Positions 1-8,960 of a stretch of 64,000 nt of DNA are shown piece after piece. Every line of letters starts with the position of its first letter. The stretch's first letter is position 1. Under the pieces are notes generated by a model. That model saw only the letters and a program-made list of their open reading frames with translations. It did no database searches and was not told the DNA's origin. The stretch spans positions 62,001 through 126,000 of the forward strand of contig JAQUXP010000003.1 of NCBI GenBank assembly GCA_028692395.1. The letters are read 5' to 3'. A program made the translations under genes and the position numbers. Source of the stretch: Lachnospiraceae bacterium (GTDB lineage: Bacteria > Bacillota > Clostridia > Lachnospirales > Lachnospiraceae).

Positions 1-296
1 TGATCTTTACAAAGCCAGGTGGATTGAGCAGTACCGAGGCAGCGGTAAAGGGAATTCCTATAGTACACACAGCCCCAATTCCTGGATGTGAGACGAAAAA
101 TGTGGCTTTTTTCACGAAACATGGTATGTCGGTGGCTGCCGATACGGTGGCGGATCAAATCGCAGCGGGAGAAAGTCTTATGGATTCTACTGAAAAAAGG
201 GAAATGATGCGAAAGGCGCAGAAGATACATGTAAATGCCAACGCTGGTTTTGATATTGTAAAGCTTTTGGAACAGGCGATAGAAGACAGGAGATGA
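1..296 (+). CDS. C-terminal end of a diacylglycerol glycosyltransferase (MGDG synthase/UgtP-like), 5' truncated by the window
   Basis: The frame is open from base 3 to the TGA at 294-296, so only the last ~97 residues are present. They begin IFTKPGGLSSTEA, then HTAPIPGCETKNVAFF. This matches the nucleotide-sugar binding end of the GT28 MGDG synthase/UgtP family, membrane-associated enzymes that move a hexose from a UDP-sugar onto diacylglycerol. A TTG at 24 is an internal leucine codon, not a start. The next gene is a PlsY-like acyltransferase on the same strand 41 nt away, which fits a membrane-lipid operon. Family assignment is good; the exact sugar and acceptor cannot be told from this fragment. 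Confidence 0.75.
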   Translation, partial: IFTKPGGLSSTEAAVKGIPIVHTAPIPGCETKNVAFFTKHGMSVAADTVADQIAAGESLMDSTEKREMMRKAQKIHVNANAGFDIVKLLEQAIEDRR

Positions 297-337
297 AACA
301 GTTCCTGGAAAGGCAGATGTGAGAGGGTGAAAGTTGA

Positions 338-946
338 TTGAGAGAATATTTATTTTTTATCATACTGGGCTACCTCTGCGGAAGTATCCGTTTTGGATAT
401 CTTCTCCCAAAGGTATTCTGTAATGTTGATGTGACAGCATTAAGCGATGACGGTAATCCTGGTGTTGCCAATGCATTTCAATTTGGAGGAATTCCGGTTG
501 GAATCGTCACGCTGCTTGGAGAACTGGCGAAGGGAGCATTACCGGTGAGCATGGCTGTGCGGGCAGGGCTTGGAGGTCAGATGGCATTTGCCCTGGTGCT
601 GCTTGCACCGGTGCTGGGACATGCTTATCCGATTTTTTGTCTGTCCGGAGGGGGAAAGGCCATAGCGGTCACCTTTGGAACCCTGATTGGACTGCTTCCA
701 CTGTGGAAGCCGCTGGAGATCCTGATTTTCTGGTATCTGGTTTTCTCTCTGGTGTTTATTATTACGCCGCATCTGCAAAGGTCTATCGTTACCTTCACAG
801 CATTTGCGATACATACAGCATTTACAGTTCCGGACATGGCAGTGGTAGTGGGATGCATCCTGATATCCGGCATCGTGATCTGGAAGCATGCGATAAAATA
901 CCAGGGTGAAAAGATGGAATATCATCCGGTGTGGCACAGAAAATAG
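338..946 (+). CDS. PlsY-like glycerol-3-phosphate acyltransferase family membrane protein
   Basis: This 202-residue polytopic protein has a TTG start preceded by a GAGGG-type ribosome site. It carries the PlsY layout: an N-terminal GSIRFGYLLPK segment, a motif DDGNPGVANAFQFGG where canonical PlsY has GSGNIGATN, then a GELAKG segment, GHAYPIF and GGGKAIAVTFG. PlsY uses acyl-phosphate to acylate glycerol-3-phosphate at the inner membrane face, the first step of phospholipid synthesis. The altered first motif marks it as a divergent branch, so it could act on another polyol phosphate. The glycosyltransferase upstream supports a lipid role. Confidence 0.7.
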   Translation: MREYLFFIILGYLCGSIRFGYLLPKVFCNVDVTALSDDGNPGVANAFQFGGIPVGIVTLLGELAKGALPVSMAVRAGLGGQMAFALVLLAPVLGHAYPIFCLSGGGKAIAVTFGTLIGLLPLWKPLEILIFWYLVFSLVFIITPHLQRSIVTFTAFAIHTAFTVPDMAVVVGCILISGIVIWKHAIKYQGEKMEYHPVWHRK

Positions 947-1015
947 TAATACTGTGACTGCGGAAAGAAAAGTTAAGGCTAGATAATAGATAAGCAAAAA
1001 AATGGAGGATGGAAT

Positions 1016-2209
1016 ATGATAGCAGAAGATATGGTGGCACTTGGGATGCATAAGTCGGTGATTCGGGAGATTTTTGAATATAGTAAGAAGCGGGGAGCCC
1101 AGATCGGGCCGGAACATGTTTTTGATTTTAGTATTGGCAATCCCAACGTGCCCGCACCCCAGAGTGTGCATCAGGCAATCCGGGAACTGCTGGAGCGCGA
1201 GGATGATATCTACCTGCATGGCTACACCTCTGCCCAGGGAGATATGGAGACAAGGAAGGCAATTGCAGAGAACCTCAATGAACGCTTTGGCACTCATTTT
1301 CATCAGGATAATCTGTATATGACCTGCGGAGCAGCGGCGTCTCTTCGTATTATATTGGAGGCCATACATGAGGAGGGAGATGAGATTATTACATTTACTC
1401 CATTTTTTCCGGAATATCGTGTGTTTGTGGAAAACTCCGGAGCAAAGCTTGTGCCGGTCCATACGAATCCGGATACCTTCCAGATTGATTTTGATAAGCT
1501 GGAGTGTGCTTTCAGTGAACATACAAAAGCGGTTATCGTTAATTCACCGAATAATCCATCGGGTGTGATTTTCCCTGAGGAAGCAATTCAAAAGCTGGCT
1601 GCTGTGCTGGAGGAGAAGGAAAAGATCTATGGACATGCCATCTGTCTCATCGCAGATGAGCCTTACCGGGAGCTGGTTTACGATGGAAGAGAAGTACCTT
1701 ACATAACAAAATACTATAAAAATACGGTTGTCTGCTATTCCTATAGTAAATCCCTGTCATTGCCTGGAGAACGAATCGGCTATCTGCTGATTCCAGATGA
1801 GATGGAGCAGGCAAAGGAGCTTTATGCAGCTGTCTGCGGTGCAGGACGTGCCCTGGGCTTCGTCTGTGCTCCAAGCCTGTTTCAGCATGTGGTCAGACGC
1901 TGTACAGGACAGGTGTCAGATTTAAGCATCTATAAGAAAAATAGAGACCTTTTGTATCATGCGCTGACCGAATATGGGTATTCCTGTGTTTATCCGGACG
2001 GAGCTTTCTATCTCTTCGTGAAGTCTATGGAAGCAGATACGGATGCTTTCTGCGAACGCGCAAAGAAGTACGAGCTTCTTGTGGTACCATCGGAGAGCTT
2101 TGGATGCTCCGGCTATGTGCGGATTGCCTATTGTGTTTCTACAGCTCAGATTGAAAATGCCTTACCGGCCTTTAAAAAGCTGGCAGAGGAATACAAGGCA
2201 GCAAAGTAA
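1016..2209 (+). CDS. Pyridoxal-phosphate aminotransferase, class I/II
   Basis: This 397-residue cytosolic enzyme has a GGAGG site 7 nt before its ATG. Visible fold-type I motifs are NSPNNPSGV near residue 180, the ADEPY segment before residue 220, and YSYSKSLSLPGERIGY with the Schiff-base lysine at K245. The family transfers amino groups between an amino acid and a 2-oxo acid. An aspartate or aromatic aminotransferase is likely but substrate cannot be read from the sequence. It sits between a PlsY-like gene and a DMT-family permease; amino-acid export by that permease is possible but not shown. Confidence 0.88.
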   Translation: MIAEDMVALGMHKSVIREIFEYSKKRGAQIGPEHVFDFSIGNPNVPAPQSVHQAIRELLEREDDIYLHGYTSAQGDMETRKAIAENLNERFGTHFHQDNLYMTCGAAASLRIILEAIHEEGDEIITFTPFFPEYRVFVENSGAKLVPVHTNPDTFQIDFDKLECAFSEHTKAVIVNSPNNPSGVIFPEEAIQKLAAVLEEKEKIYGHAICLIADEPYRELVYDGREVPYITKYYKNTVVCYSYSKSLSLPGERIGYLLIPDEMEQAKELYAAVCGAGRALGFVCAPSLFQHVVRRCTGQVSDLSIYKKNRDLLYHALTEYGYSCVYPDGAFYLFVKSMEADTDAFCERAKKYELLVVPSESFGCSGYVRIAYCVSTAQIENALPAFKKLAEEYKAAK

Positions 2210-2269
2210 ATGATGCGATAAGCGGAATAAAAAGAGTCGAAAATAAATAAGGTGGGGGAAGAAAAAAAT

Positions 2270-3133
2270 ATGTGGATACTCTTTGCTATGGGGTCAGCAG
2301 TATTTGCGGGAATTACATCAATACTTGCCAAATGTGGAATTCGAAAGACAGATTCTAATGTTGCCACGGCGATTCGTACTATCGTGGTGCTGATTTTTTC
2401 CTGGATTATGGTATTTGTGGCGGGGTCACAGAATACCATATCTGAAATCTCCCAAAAGACCCTGGTTTTCCTGATCTTGTCAGGACTTGCCACGGGTGCC
2501 TCCTGGCTTTGTTACTTCCGTGCGCTTGCAATTGGAAATGTCAACAAGGTGGTACCGATTGATAAGTTTAGCACCGTTCTTACGATTGTGCTGGCATTGA
2601 TTTTTCTGGGTGAGCCGGTGGGAATCTGGAAAGCAATTGGGATTGTGGCAATTTCTATTGGAACAGGTCTGATGATTCAGAAAAAAGAAGTGAAACCGGA
2701 AGAGGAAAAAGAGGGGAGAGGCTGGTTTTTCTATGCGATTCTTTCTGCTGTATTTGCCAGTCTGACAGCCATCCTGGGAAAAGTTGGAATCTCAGGCGTA
2801 GAGTCTAATCTTGGAACTGCAATCCGTACCATCGTAGTACTTGCGATGGCGTGGGTGGTAGTGTTTGTCACCAAAAAACAGCATACCATCAAGGACGTCC
2901 CACCCCGGGAGCTGCTTTTCATCTGTCTGTCCGGTCTTGCCACAGGAGCTTCCTGGCTTTGCTATTACCGTGCCCTGCAGGCGGGACCTGCAAGTGCTGT
3001 AGTTCCCATAGACAAGCTGAGTATTCTGGTGACAATTGCATTTTCTTACATCGTCTTTAAAGAAAAGCTTACACGAAATGCAGCCGTGGGCCTGCTGTTT
3101 TTGACAGCAGGAACCCTGGTTATGCTGCTGTAG
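2270..3133 (+). CDS. EamA/DMT-superfamily transporter
   Basis: This is a 287-residue integral membrane protein built as two homologous halves. Each half contains a near-copy of FAxITSILxKxGI, the TAIRTIVVL segment, and SGLATGASWLCYFRAL/YYRAL followed by PIDK. That inverted tandem EamA duplication typically gives ten helices and is found in metabolite exporters. I place the start at ATG 2270 because GGTGGGGGA lies 9 nt upstream; an in-frame GTG at 2252 lies inside that ribosome site. Substrate is unknown. It follows the aminotransferase by 60 nt and may be co-transcribed with it. Confidence 0.85.
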   Translation: MWILFAMGSAVFAGITSILAKCGIRKTDSNVATAIRTIVVLIFSWIMVFVAGSQNTISEISQKTLVFLILSGLATGASWLCYFRALAIGNVNKVVPIDKFSTVLTIVLALIFLGEPVGIWKAIGIVAISIGTGLMIQKKEVKPEEEKEGRGWFFYAILSAVFASLTAILGKVGISGVESNLGTAIRTIVVLAMAWVVVFVTKKQHTIKDVPPRELLFICLSGLATGASWLCYYRALQAGPASAVVPIDKLSILVTIAFSYIVFKEKLTRNAAVGLLFLTAGTLVMLL

Positions 3134-3175
3134 CGTACATCGTTTTCTAAATAAGGGAAGCTTGTCTATCGTTCT

Positions 3176-4075
3176 TTAAATAAAGGATTCCCCCTCCACC
3201 TGATCATAAGGAGTCTGGCGAAGATTTGGGATTCCCAGGGCCATAGCCTGGGGAGCTTTCTTTGGCTGCTGATTCTGGATCAGGTGCATGATTGCCACAG
3301 AAAGCAGAACACCTGTAATCATCAATAGCAGCTGGACAAAGAAATTCTGAAAGAGCGCAGCATCAAGCTGTGTGAGTATGGTACCACAGAAGTTAAACAC
3401 TGCATGAAGGGTCATGCTGGCAAGCAAGGTGCGGTAACGGTTTGCCAGATAGCCCAGAAACAGTCCCAGTAAAGCGGCATAGATTCCCTGTATCAGATTC
3501 ATGTGATAAAGACCGAACAGAACCGCCTGTAAAATATTTGCCATAAAAAATGGAACTCCGGAGCGGCGGAATAACCGCAGGGTCAGACCGCGAAATACCA
3601 GCTCCTCCACAACAGGTGCCAGAATAACTGTTGTAATAATAGCCAGAAAAGACAATTCTCCCAAGTTAGAACTCTCTATAAGATCAGAGTAATTCTTCAT
3701 AGCCTGCGGCATCACTGCCGAGAGGAAGATCATCAGAAGATCTACGGCCTTGTAAAGCCCCAGACCAAGTAATGCGATAAGCCCAAAAGATGAAGGGCGT
3801 ATCCAGGTATTTGTTCTGAGGGCTTTTCCTTTTCGGTAAAAGCCAAAGTAATACCACAGTGCAGCAGGGATTGCTCCGCATAGGTACATAATAAAGGTCA
3901 GCATAGTGGTGTGATTCATCATATTCTGGAGAGAACTGAAAAGAGAATCGTACCCTCCGGTGATAAAGGAACCAGCCATAAAAAGCAAAATCGAGACTAT
4001 CTCAGAACCGAAGAAAATAGTCAGTATCATAATAACAGGCACGAATGCCAGCATAAATTTTCCAAAGTTTTTCAA
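3176..4075 (-). CDS. CPBP-family intramembrane metalloprotease (CAAX protease-like)
   Basis: This 299-residue multi-helix membrane protein shows the family motif EELVFRG (E157, E158, R162) and a second block, LFGLYHMNL, supplying a metal-binding histidine. The family includes Rce1-like proteases and, in bacteria, bacteriocin-immunity and maturation proteins. I choose TTG 4075 because AAAGGAG lies 9 nt upstream; the longer reading from GTG 4120 has no ribosome site. It converges on the DMT transporter and diverges from glpK. Its substrate is unknown. The C-terminus is a short polar tail after the last helix. Confidence 0.82.
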   Translation of the reverse strand: MKNFGKFMLAFVPVIMILTIFFGSEIVSILLFMAGSFITGGYDSLFSSLQNMMNHTTMLTFIMYLCGAIPAALWYYFGFYRKGKALRTNTWIRPSSFGLIALLGLGLYKAVDLLMIFLSAVMPQAMKNYSDLIESSNLGELSFLAIITTVILAPVVEELVFRGLTLRLFRRSGVPFFMANILQAVLFGLYHMNLIQGIYAALLGLFLGYLANRYRTLLASMTLHAVFNFCGTILTQLDAALFQNFFVQLLLMITGVLLSVAIMHLIQNQQPKKAPQAMALGIPNLRQTPYDQVEGESFI

Positions 4076-4137
4076 AATATCTACTCCTTTCAGGTGCAGC
4101 AGACGCTGAATAGTTGCCACAGAACTTTAATTATTGT

Positions 4138-4201
4138 GTAACTGTTCAGTAGCTGACCAGTTACATTCGAAAATCCATTTGGATAGTTACATTATTGTAA
4201 C
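4138..4201. promoter_or_regulatory. Cluster of GTTAC/GTAAC boxes between divergent CPBP gene and glpK, including one inverted repeat
   Basis: GTAAC at 4138-4142, AGTTAC at 4159-4164 and 4185-4190, and GTAAC at 4197-4201. The last two form GTTACA-TTAT-TGTAAC (4186-4201), an inverted repeat with 6-bp arms. AGTTACATT occurs twice, 26 nt apart. This looks like an operator array serving either divergent gene. The binding protein is not identifiable. Confidence 0.4.
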
Positions 4202-4240
4202 ATAGAAATATGAATTTTTAAAGAAAATAACAGAATTTCC

Positions 4241-4269
4241 AGGACAAATTTCTTTGGTTGTGGTAAAAT
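4241..4269 (+). promoter_or_regulatory. Candidate glpK promoter with extended -10
   Basis: TGGTAAAAT at 4261-4269 is an extended -10 match. The hexamer 17 nt upstream of TAAAAT is AGGACA, a partial -35. It lies 48 nt before the glpK start. Inference from consensus only. Confidence 0.35.
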
Positions 4270-4316
4270 TTTTGTTAGATATAGCTGATAATTTGGGGAA
4301 GAACAAGGAGGTTTTT

Positions 4317-5816
4317 ATGCAAAAGTATATAATGGCTCTCGATGCGGGAACTACCAGCAACCGCTGTATTTTGTTCAATGAAAAAGGGGAGATGTGCTCC
4401 GTGGCCCAGAAGGAATTTACCCAGTATTTTCCAAAACCGGGATGGGTGGAGCATGATGCGTCGGAGATCTGGTCCACGCAGCTTGGAGTGGCTGTGGAAG
4501 CCATGCAGATGATCAGCGCATCGGCGGAGGATATTGCAGCCATCGGAATTACCAATCAGAGGGAAACAACGATTGTCTGGGATAAGGAGACAGGAGATCC
4601 CATCTGTCCTGCAATTGTGTGGCAGTGCCGCAGAACCTCGGAATATTGTGATACACTGAAGGAAAAGGGTCTGGTGGATATCTTTCGAAAAAAGACGGGA
4701 CTTGTGATTGACGCATATTTTTCCGGGACCAAGCTTCGCTGGATTCTGGAAAATGTTCCTGGGGCCAGACGGCGTGCGGAAGCGGGAGAGCTTTTGTTTG
4801 GCACCGTAGAGACCTGGTTTATCTGGAAGATGACGAAGGGAAAGGTACATGTAACCGACTATTCCAATGCCTCCCGAACCATGCTTTTTAATATCCAGAC
4901 GCTGGACTGGGACGAGGATATCTTAAAAGAACTGAATATTCCCCGGTGTATGCTGCCGGAGGTGAAACCCTCCAGCTGCGTCTATGGGATGTGTGACGCA
5001 GCATTTTTTGGCGGTGAGATTCCTATCGGAGGTGCTGCCGGGGATCAGCAGGCAGCTCTTTTTGGTCAGACGTGCTTCAAGGCCGGTGAGGCTAAGAATA
5101 CCTATGGAACCGGATGCTTCCTCCTTATGAATACCGGCGAAAAACCGGTCTACTCAAAGAACGGACTGGTTACTACCATTGCCTGGGGACTGGACGGAAA
5201 AGTTACCTATGCACTGGAAGGGTCCATCTTTGTGGCAGGAGCAGCCATCCAGTGGCTCAGAGATGAGATGAATCTGGTAAGCAGTGCGGCAGAGACAGAG
5301 GTGCTGGCAGGTATGGTACCGGATACCAATGGCTGCTATGTGGTGCCTGCATTTACAGGTCTTGGTGCCCCTTACTGGGATCAGTATGCCAGAGGAACCA
5401 TCACGGGAATTACCCGGGGAGTCAATCGTTACCATATCATCCGGGCAACGCTGGAATCACTGGCTTATCAGGTAAATGATGTGCTGGAATCCATGAAAGC
5501 GGATTCCGGGATTACCCTTCATACCTTAAAGGTTGACGGTGGTGCCAGTGCCAACAACTTTATCCTGCAGGCTCAGGCAGATATCTGTCGTGCGCCGGTT
5601 CGCAGACCCTGCTGTGTGGAAACTACTGCTATGGGAGCTGCTTATCTTGCGGGTCTTGCGGTGGGCTATTGGAAAACCAAGGAGGAGGTCCTGAAAAACT
5701 GGGCCATTGACCGGACATTTGAGCCGATGATTGATGAGGAAGAACGTGCACGGAAGATCCGTGGATGGAACAGGGCAGTGAAGAGCGCATATGGGTGGGC
5801 AAAGGAGGAAGACTGA
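4317..5816 (+). CDS. glpK: Glycerol kinase
   Basis: ATP-dependent phosphorylation of glycerol to sn-glycerol-3-phosphate in the cytosol. The 499-residue length matches GlpK. The FGGY-family N-terminus [15 protein letters not shown] gives the phosphate-binding loop. INQRE-type sequence ([12 protein letters not shown]), [13 protein letters not shown] and [16 protein letters not shown] are the expected kinase signatures. The start is ATG 4317, with AAGGAGG 7 nt upstream; an earlier in-frame GTG at 4254 has no such site. It is first in an operon with two flavoproteins and a DUF1667 protein, which together should turn glycerol into dihydroxyacetone phosphate. Confidence 0.96.
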   Translation: MQKYIMALDAGTTSNRCILFNEKGEMCSVAQKEFTQYFPKPGWVEHDASEIWSTQLGVAVEAMQMISASAEDIAAIGITNQRETTIVWDKETGDPICPAIVWQCRRTSEYCDTLKEKGLVDIFRKKTGLVIDAYFSGTKLRWILENVPGARRRAEAGELLFGTVETWFIWKMTKGKVHVTDYSNASRTMLFNIQTLDWDEDILKELNIPRCMLPEVKPSSCVYGMCDAAFFGGEIPIGGAAGDQQAALFGQTCFKAGEAKNTYGTGCFLLMNTGEKPVYSKNGLVTTIAWGLDGKVTYALEGSIFVAGAAIQWLRDEMNLVSSAAETEVLAGMVPDTNGCYVVPAFTGLGAPYWDQYARGTITGITRGVNRYHIIRATLESLAYQVNDVLESMKADSGITLHTLKVDGGASANNFILQAQADICRAPVRRPCCVETTAMGAAYLAGLAVGYWKTKEEVLKNWAIDRTFEPMIDEEERARKIRGWNRAVKSAYGWAKEED

Positions 5817-5818
5817 AG

Positions 5819-7264
5819 ATGTTCGACGTGATAATTATCGGCGCCGGTGTTACCGGAGCGGCGGCTGCCTGGGGCCTTGCCAGATTTCAGGGTAAGGTAT
5901 GCGTATTGGAAAAGGCAGAAGATGTATGCTGCGGAACCTCCAAGGCTAACAGCGGTATCGTTCATGCCGGCTTTGATGCAATACCGGGGACAAGGAAAGC
6001 ATATTATAATATAGAAGGAAGTCGTATGATGGAGCAGCTTTGTAAAAATCTCAAAGTGCCCTATCAAAGATGCGGTGCACTGGTGGTGTGCGATGATCTA
6101 AACTTCAGCCAGGGTCTGGAGGAGCTGTATCAAAAAGGGATTGCTAACGGTGTAGAGGGTCTGGAGATTATTACGGATCAGAAACGTCTGCGGGAGCTGG
6201 AACCCAATATTTCTCCAGGTGCAGCAGCGGCACTGTATGCTCCGACTTCCGCTGTTGTATGCCCCTTTGAACTCAATCTTGCAATGGCGGAACAGGCAAA
6301 GCAGCAGGGAACAGAGTTTTATTTTAACACAGAGGTACAAGAAATCGAGGCAATGGAGGGGGGATACCGGCTGGAGACCTCCAGGGGAAGGTTTGAGAGC
6401 AGATATGTGGTAAATGCAGCAGGAGTCTATGCAGATTATTTCCATAATATGGTCAGTGAAAAGAAGATTCATATTACGCCGAGAAAAGGGGAATACTGTC
6501 TGTTGGACAAAGGGACAGGAAGTCACGTATTTCATACGATCTTTGCCCTTCCGGATAAGATGGGAAAAGGAGTGCTGGTGACTCCCACGGCCCATGGAAA
6601 CCTGCTTCTTGGTCCCACAGCCACCGATATTGAAAATCGGGAAGGGGTTGGTACCACAGCAGAAGGACTGGAAAAAGTGATGGCTGACTCGGCACACCAT
6701 GTTAGGGATATCCCGGTTCGTCAGGTGATTACCTCCTTTGCAGGACTTCGTGCCCATGAGGACGGAGATGATTTCATCATCGGTGAACCAAAGGATGCAC
6801 CGGGCTTCTATGACTGTGCCGGGATAGAATCTCCCGGTCTTACCTCTGCACCGGCCATCGGTAAGGAGGCGGCAGAGGTGATTGCAAAAGCATTGTGCCT
6901 CAAAGAAAACCCTGATTTTTCAGAGCTGCGAAAAGGACAGGTACATCTGTCGGAGCTTACTTTGGAGGAACAAAGGGAACTGATAAGGAAGGATCCCGCC
7001 TATGGCAATATTATCTGCCGCTGCGAGACAATCTCCGAGGGAGAGATCCGGGATGCACTTCGAAGTCCTTTGGGAGCAAAATCCCTGGATGGTGTAAAAC
7101 GCCGTACCCGTGCAGGCATGGGAAGATGTCAGGGCGGCTTCTGTTCTCCAAGAGTGATGGAACTGATTGCCAGGGAAAGAGGCATTTCCCAGGAAGAAGT
7201 AACAAAGGCAGGTGGCAACTCGAAGGTGATACTGGCGGTGACGAAGGAGGGGACAAGAGAATGA
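5819..7264 (+). CDS. FAD-dependent glycerol-3-phosphate dehydrogenase-like protein with C-terminal BFD-type [2Fe-2S] domain
   Basis: This 481-residue protein starts 2 nt after glpK ends, at ATG 5819 with GGAGG upstream. The N-terminus DVIIIGAGVTGAAAA is an ADP-binding Rossmann motif of the DAO/GlpA type. The C-terminal ~80 residues carry cysteines C400, C402, C437 and C442 in a CxC...CxxxxC pattern typical of BFD-like [2Fe-2S] domains. Linkage to glpK suggests oxidation of glycerol-3-phosphate with electrons leaving via the cluster. The next gene, overlapping by 4 nt, is a second flavoprotein, the likely electron acceptor. A GlpA-like role is inferred; it is not the three-domain E. coli GlpABC. 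Confidence 0.85.
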   Translation: MFDVIIIGAGVTGAAAAWGLARFQGKVCVLEKAEDVCCGTSKANSGIVHAGFDAIPGTRKAYYNIEGSRMMEQLCKNLKVPYQRCGALVVCDDLNFSQGLEELYQKGIANGVEGLEIITDQKRLRELEPNISPGAAAALYAPTSAVVCPFELNLAMAEQAKQQGTEFYFNTEVQEIEAMEGGYRLETSRGRFESRYVVNAAGVYADYFHNMVSEKKIHITPRKGEYCLLDKGTGSHVFHTIFALPDKMGKGVLVTPTAHGNLLLGPTATDIENREGVGTTAEGLEKVMADSAHHVRDIPVRQVITSFAGLRAHEDGDDFIIGEPKDAPGFYDCAGIESPGLTSAPAIGKEAAEVIAKALCLKENPDFSELRKGQVHLSELTLEEQRELIRKDPAYGNIICRCETISEGEIRDALRSPLGAKSLDGVKRRTRAGMGRCQGGFCSPRVMELIARERGISQEEVTKAGGNSKVILAVTKEGTRE

Positions 7265-8565
7265 AAACTTATGATATCGTCATTGTAGGCGGCGGCCCTG
7301 CAGGTCTGGCAGCGGCAGTGGCAGCGAAAGAACAGGGAATTGATAAAATTCTGATACTGGAGCGGGACGCAGAGCTTGGGGGAATCCTGAATCAATGTAT
7401 ACACAATGGGTTTGGCTTGCACACCTTCCAGGAAGAGCTTACCGGTCCCGAATATGCAGGAAGATTTATCGACCAGGTGAAGGAGCTTGGAATTCCTTAT
7501 CTGCTTCATACCATGGTACTGCATATCGATCACAGGAAAAGAGTTACTTATGTAAATCAACAGGATGGCATGTGCCAGATACAGGCAAAGAGCCTGATCC
7601 TTGCCATGGGATGCCGGGAGCGGTCCAGAGGAGCCTTGAATATTCCCGGATATCGTCCGGCAGGAATCTTCTCAGCGGGTACTGCGCAGCGCCTTGTGAA
7701 TATGGAGGGGTATCTTCCGGGAAAAAAAGTCGTGATTCTTGGTTCCGGAGATATCGGACTGATTATGGCTAGAAGGATGACGCTGGAGGGTGCTCAGGTG
7801 GAGGCGGTGGCAGAACTGATGCCTTATTCTGGCGGCCTGAAGCGCAACATTGTGCAGTGTCTGGATGATTTTCAGATTCCGCTGCTTCTTTCCCATACCG
7901 TCGTTCGAATTGAGGGAAAGGAACGTCTTCGCTCTGTCACACTTGCGCAGGTGGGGCAGGATCGAAAACCGATTCCGGGTACAGAGCGCACTTACGAATG
8001 CGATACACTGCTCCTGTCAGTGGGCCTGGTCCCGGAAAATGAACTGTCCCGTGAAACCGGTATGAAGATGAACCCGGTGACTGCAGGACCGGTGGTGGAC
8101 GAGAAGCTTTCCACAGACATTCGTGGCATCTTTGCCTGCGGAAATGTACTGCATGTGCATGATCTGGTGGATTATGTATCGGAGGAGGCAGGCGCAGCCG
8201 GAAAGAATGCGGCAGAGTATGTAAAGAGAGACCATGATCAGCCGGAAGAAGGAAAGACAGCGCCTTATGAGTTCGAACAGGAACCAGGTGAGTCCGCCCC
8301 CATAGAGATTGTGGTTCGCGGTGGTGTCCGCTATACGGTTCCGGCACTGATTCATGCCAGACCGCCAAAGGAGGATGTCACCATACGTTTTCGTGTGGGA
8401 AACGTATATCGAAACTGCTATGTAGCAGTTTATGTGGATGAGGAACGCATACTGAGAAGAAAAAAGCAGATTATGGCACCGGGGGAGATGGAAACTGTAG
8501 TAGTAAAGAAGGAACTTCTGACCGGACAGACACAGACAGTTACCGTCTGTATTGAGGAGGCGTGA
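7261..8565 (+). CDS. FAD/NAD(P)-binding pyridine nucleotide-disulfide oxidoreductase family protein, partner of the GlpA-like protein
   Basis: This 434-residue protein has DIVIVGGGPAGLAAAVAA for FAD and KVVILGSGDIGLIMARRM for a second dinucleotide, with MGCRERSRGALNIPG between. A C-terminal domain of roughly 90 residues follows FACGNVLHVHDLVDY. It belongs to the family often named GlpB-like or NAD(P)/FAD-dependent oxidoreductase in glycerol operons. I read it as the unit that passes electrons from the upstream flavoprotein to NAD(P)+ or another carrier. The start is ATG 7261 with GGAGGGG upstream, overlapping the previous stop by 4 nt; earlier in-frame codons lie deep in that gene. Confidence 0.85.
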   Translation: MKTYDIVIVGGGPAGLAAAVAAKEQGIDKILILERDAELGGILNQCIHNGFGLHTFQEELTGPEYAGRFIDQVKELGIPYLLHTMVLHIDHRKRVTYVNQQDGMCQIQAKSLILAMGCRERSRGALNIPGYRPAGIFSAGTAQRLVNMEGYLPGKKVVILGSGDIGLIMARRMTLEGAQVEAVAELMPYSGGLKRNIVQCLDDFQIPLLLSHTVVRIEGKERLRSVTLAQVGQDRKPIPGTERTYECDTLLLSVGLVPENELSRETGMKMNPVTAGPVVDEKLSTDIRGIFACGNVLHVHDLVDYVSEEAGAAGKNAAEYVKRDHDQPEEGKTAPYEFEQEPGESAPIEIVVRGGVRYTVPALIHARPPKEDVTIRFRVGNVYRNCYVAVYVDEERILRRKKQIMAPGEMETVVVKKELLTGQTQTVTVCIEEA

Positions 8566-8567
8566 GG

Positions 8568-8933
8568 ATGGAAATCAGAAAGTTAACCTGTATCGGATGT
8601 CCGATGGGATGCGCACTCAGTGTGACCATGGAAGGAAAAGAGGTGAAGTCCATCGAAGGCTACACCTGTAAGAGAGGAAAAGACTATGCGGCTAAGGAGG
8701 TGACAAATCCCCGAAGAATCGTCACCAGCACGGTACGTATAAGCCAGGGTGTACTTCCGGTAGTCTCAGTAAAAACAAAAGAGGATATTCCCAAAGAAAA
8801 GATCCTGGACTGTATGCACGCACTGGATGGCATCCAGGTGACGGCACCGGTAAGGATTGGAGATGTGATCATCGACGATATTGCAGGAACAGGTGTGGCG
8901 CTTGTGGCAACAAAAAATGTGGAAGCGTCTTAA
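8568..8933 (+). CDS. DUF1667 four-cysteine protein of the glycerol operon
   Basis: This 121-residue protein starts at ATG 8568, 2 nt after the preceding stop, with GAGGAGG 7 nt upstream; a GTG at 8562 overlaps the previous stop and is less likely. It begins with a ferredoxin-like cysteine pattern (C8, C11, C15) followed by C34 in GYTCKRGKDYA. The arrangement suggests a bound Fe-S cluster. DUF1667 proteins are commonly encoded beside GlpA/GlpB-like flavoproteins, so an electron-transfer subunit is the natural inference. No enzyme activity can be assigned. The C-terminal half resembles a small folded alpha/beta domain with no motif I recognise. Confidence 0.8.
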   Translation: MEIRKLTCIGCPMGCALSVTMEGKEVKSIEGYTCKRGKDYAAKEVTNPRRIVTSTVRISQGVLPVVSVKTKEDIPKEKILDCMHALDGIQVTAPVRIGDVIIDDIAGTGVALVATKNVEAS

Positions 8934-8960
8934 CCTGCCCCTTTAGAAGGAGGACAAAGC

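Noticed and set aside
539..1522. Long minus-strand ORF of 327 codons
   Set aside because: It lies opposite the PlsY-like and aminotransferase genes, has no ribosome site, and its protein has no recognisable motif. It is a shadow of the real genes.
4275..4850. Minus-strand ORF of 191 codons opposite glpK
   Set aside because: No motif and no ribosome site; glpK is unambiguous on the other strand.
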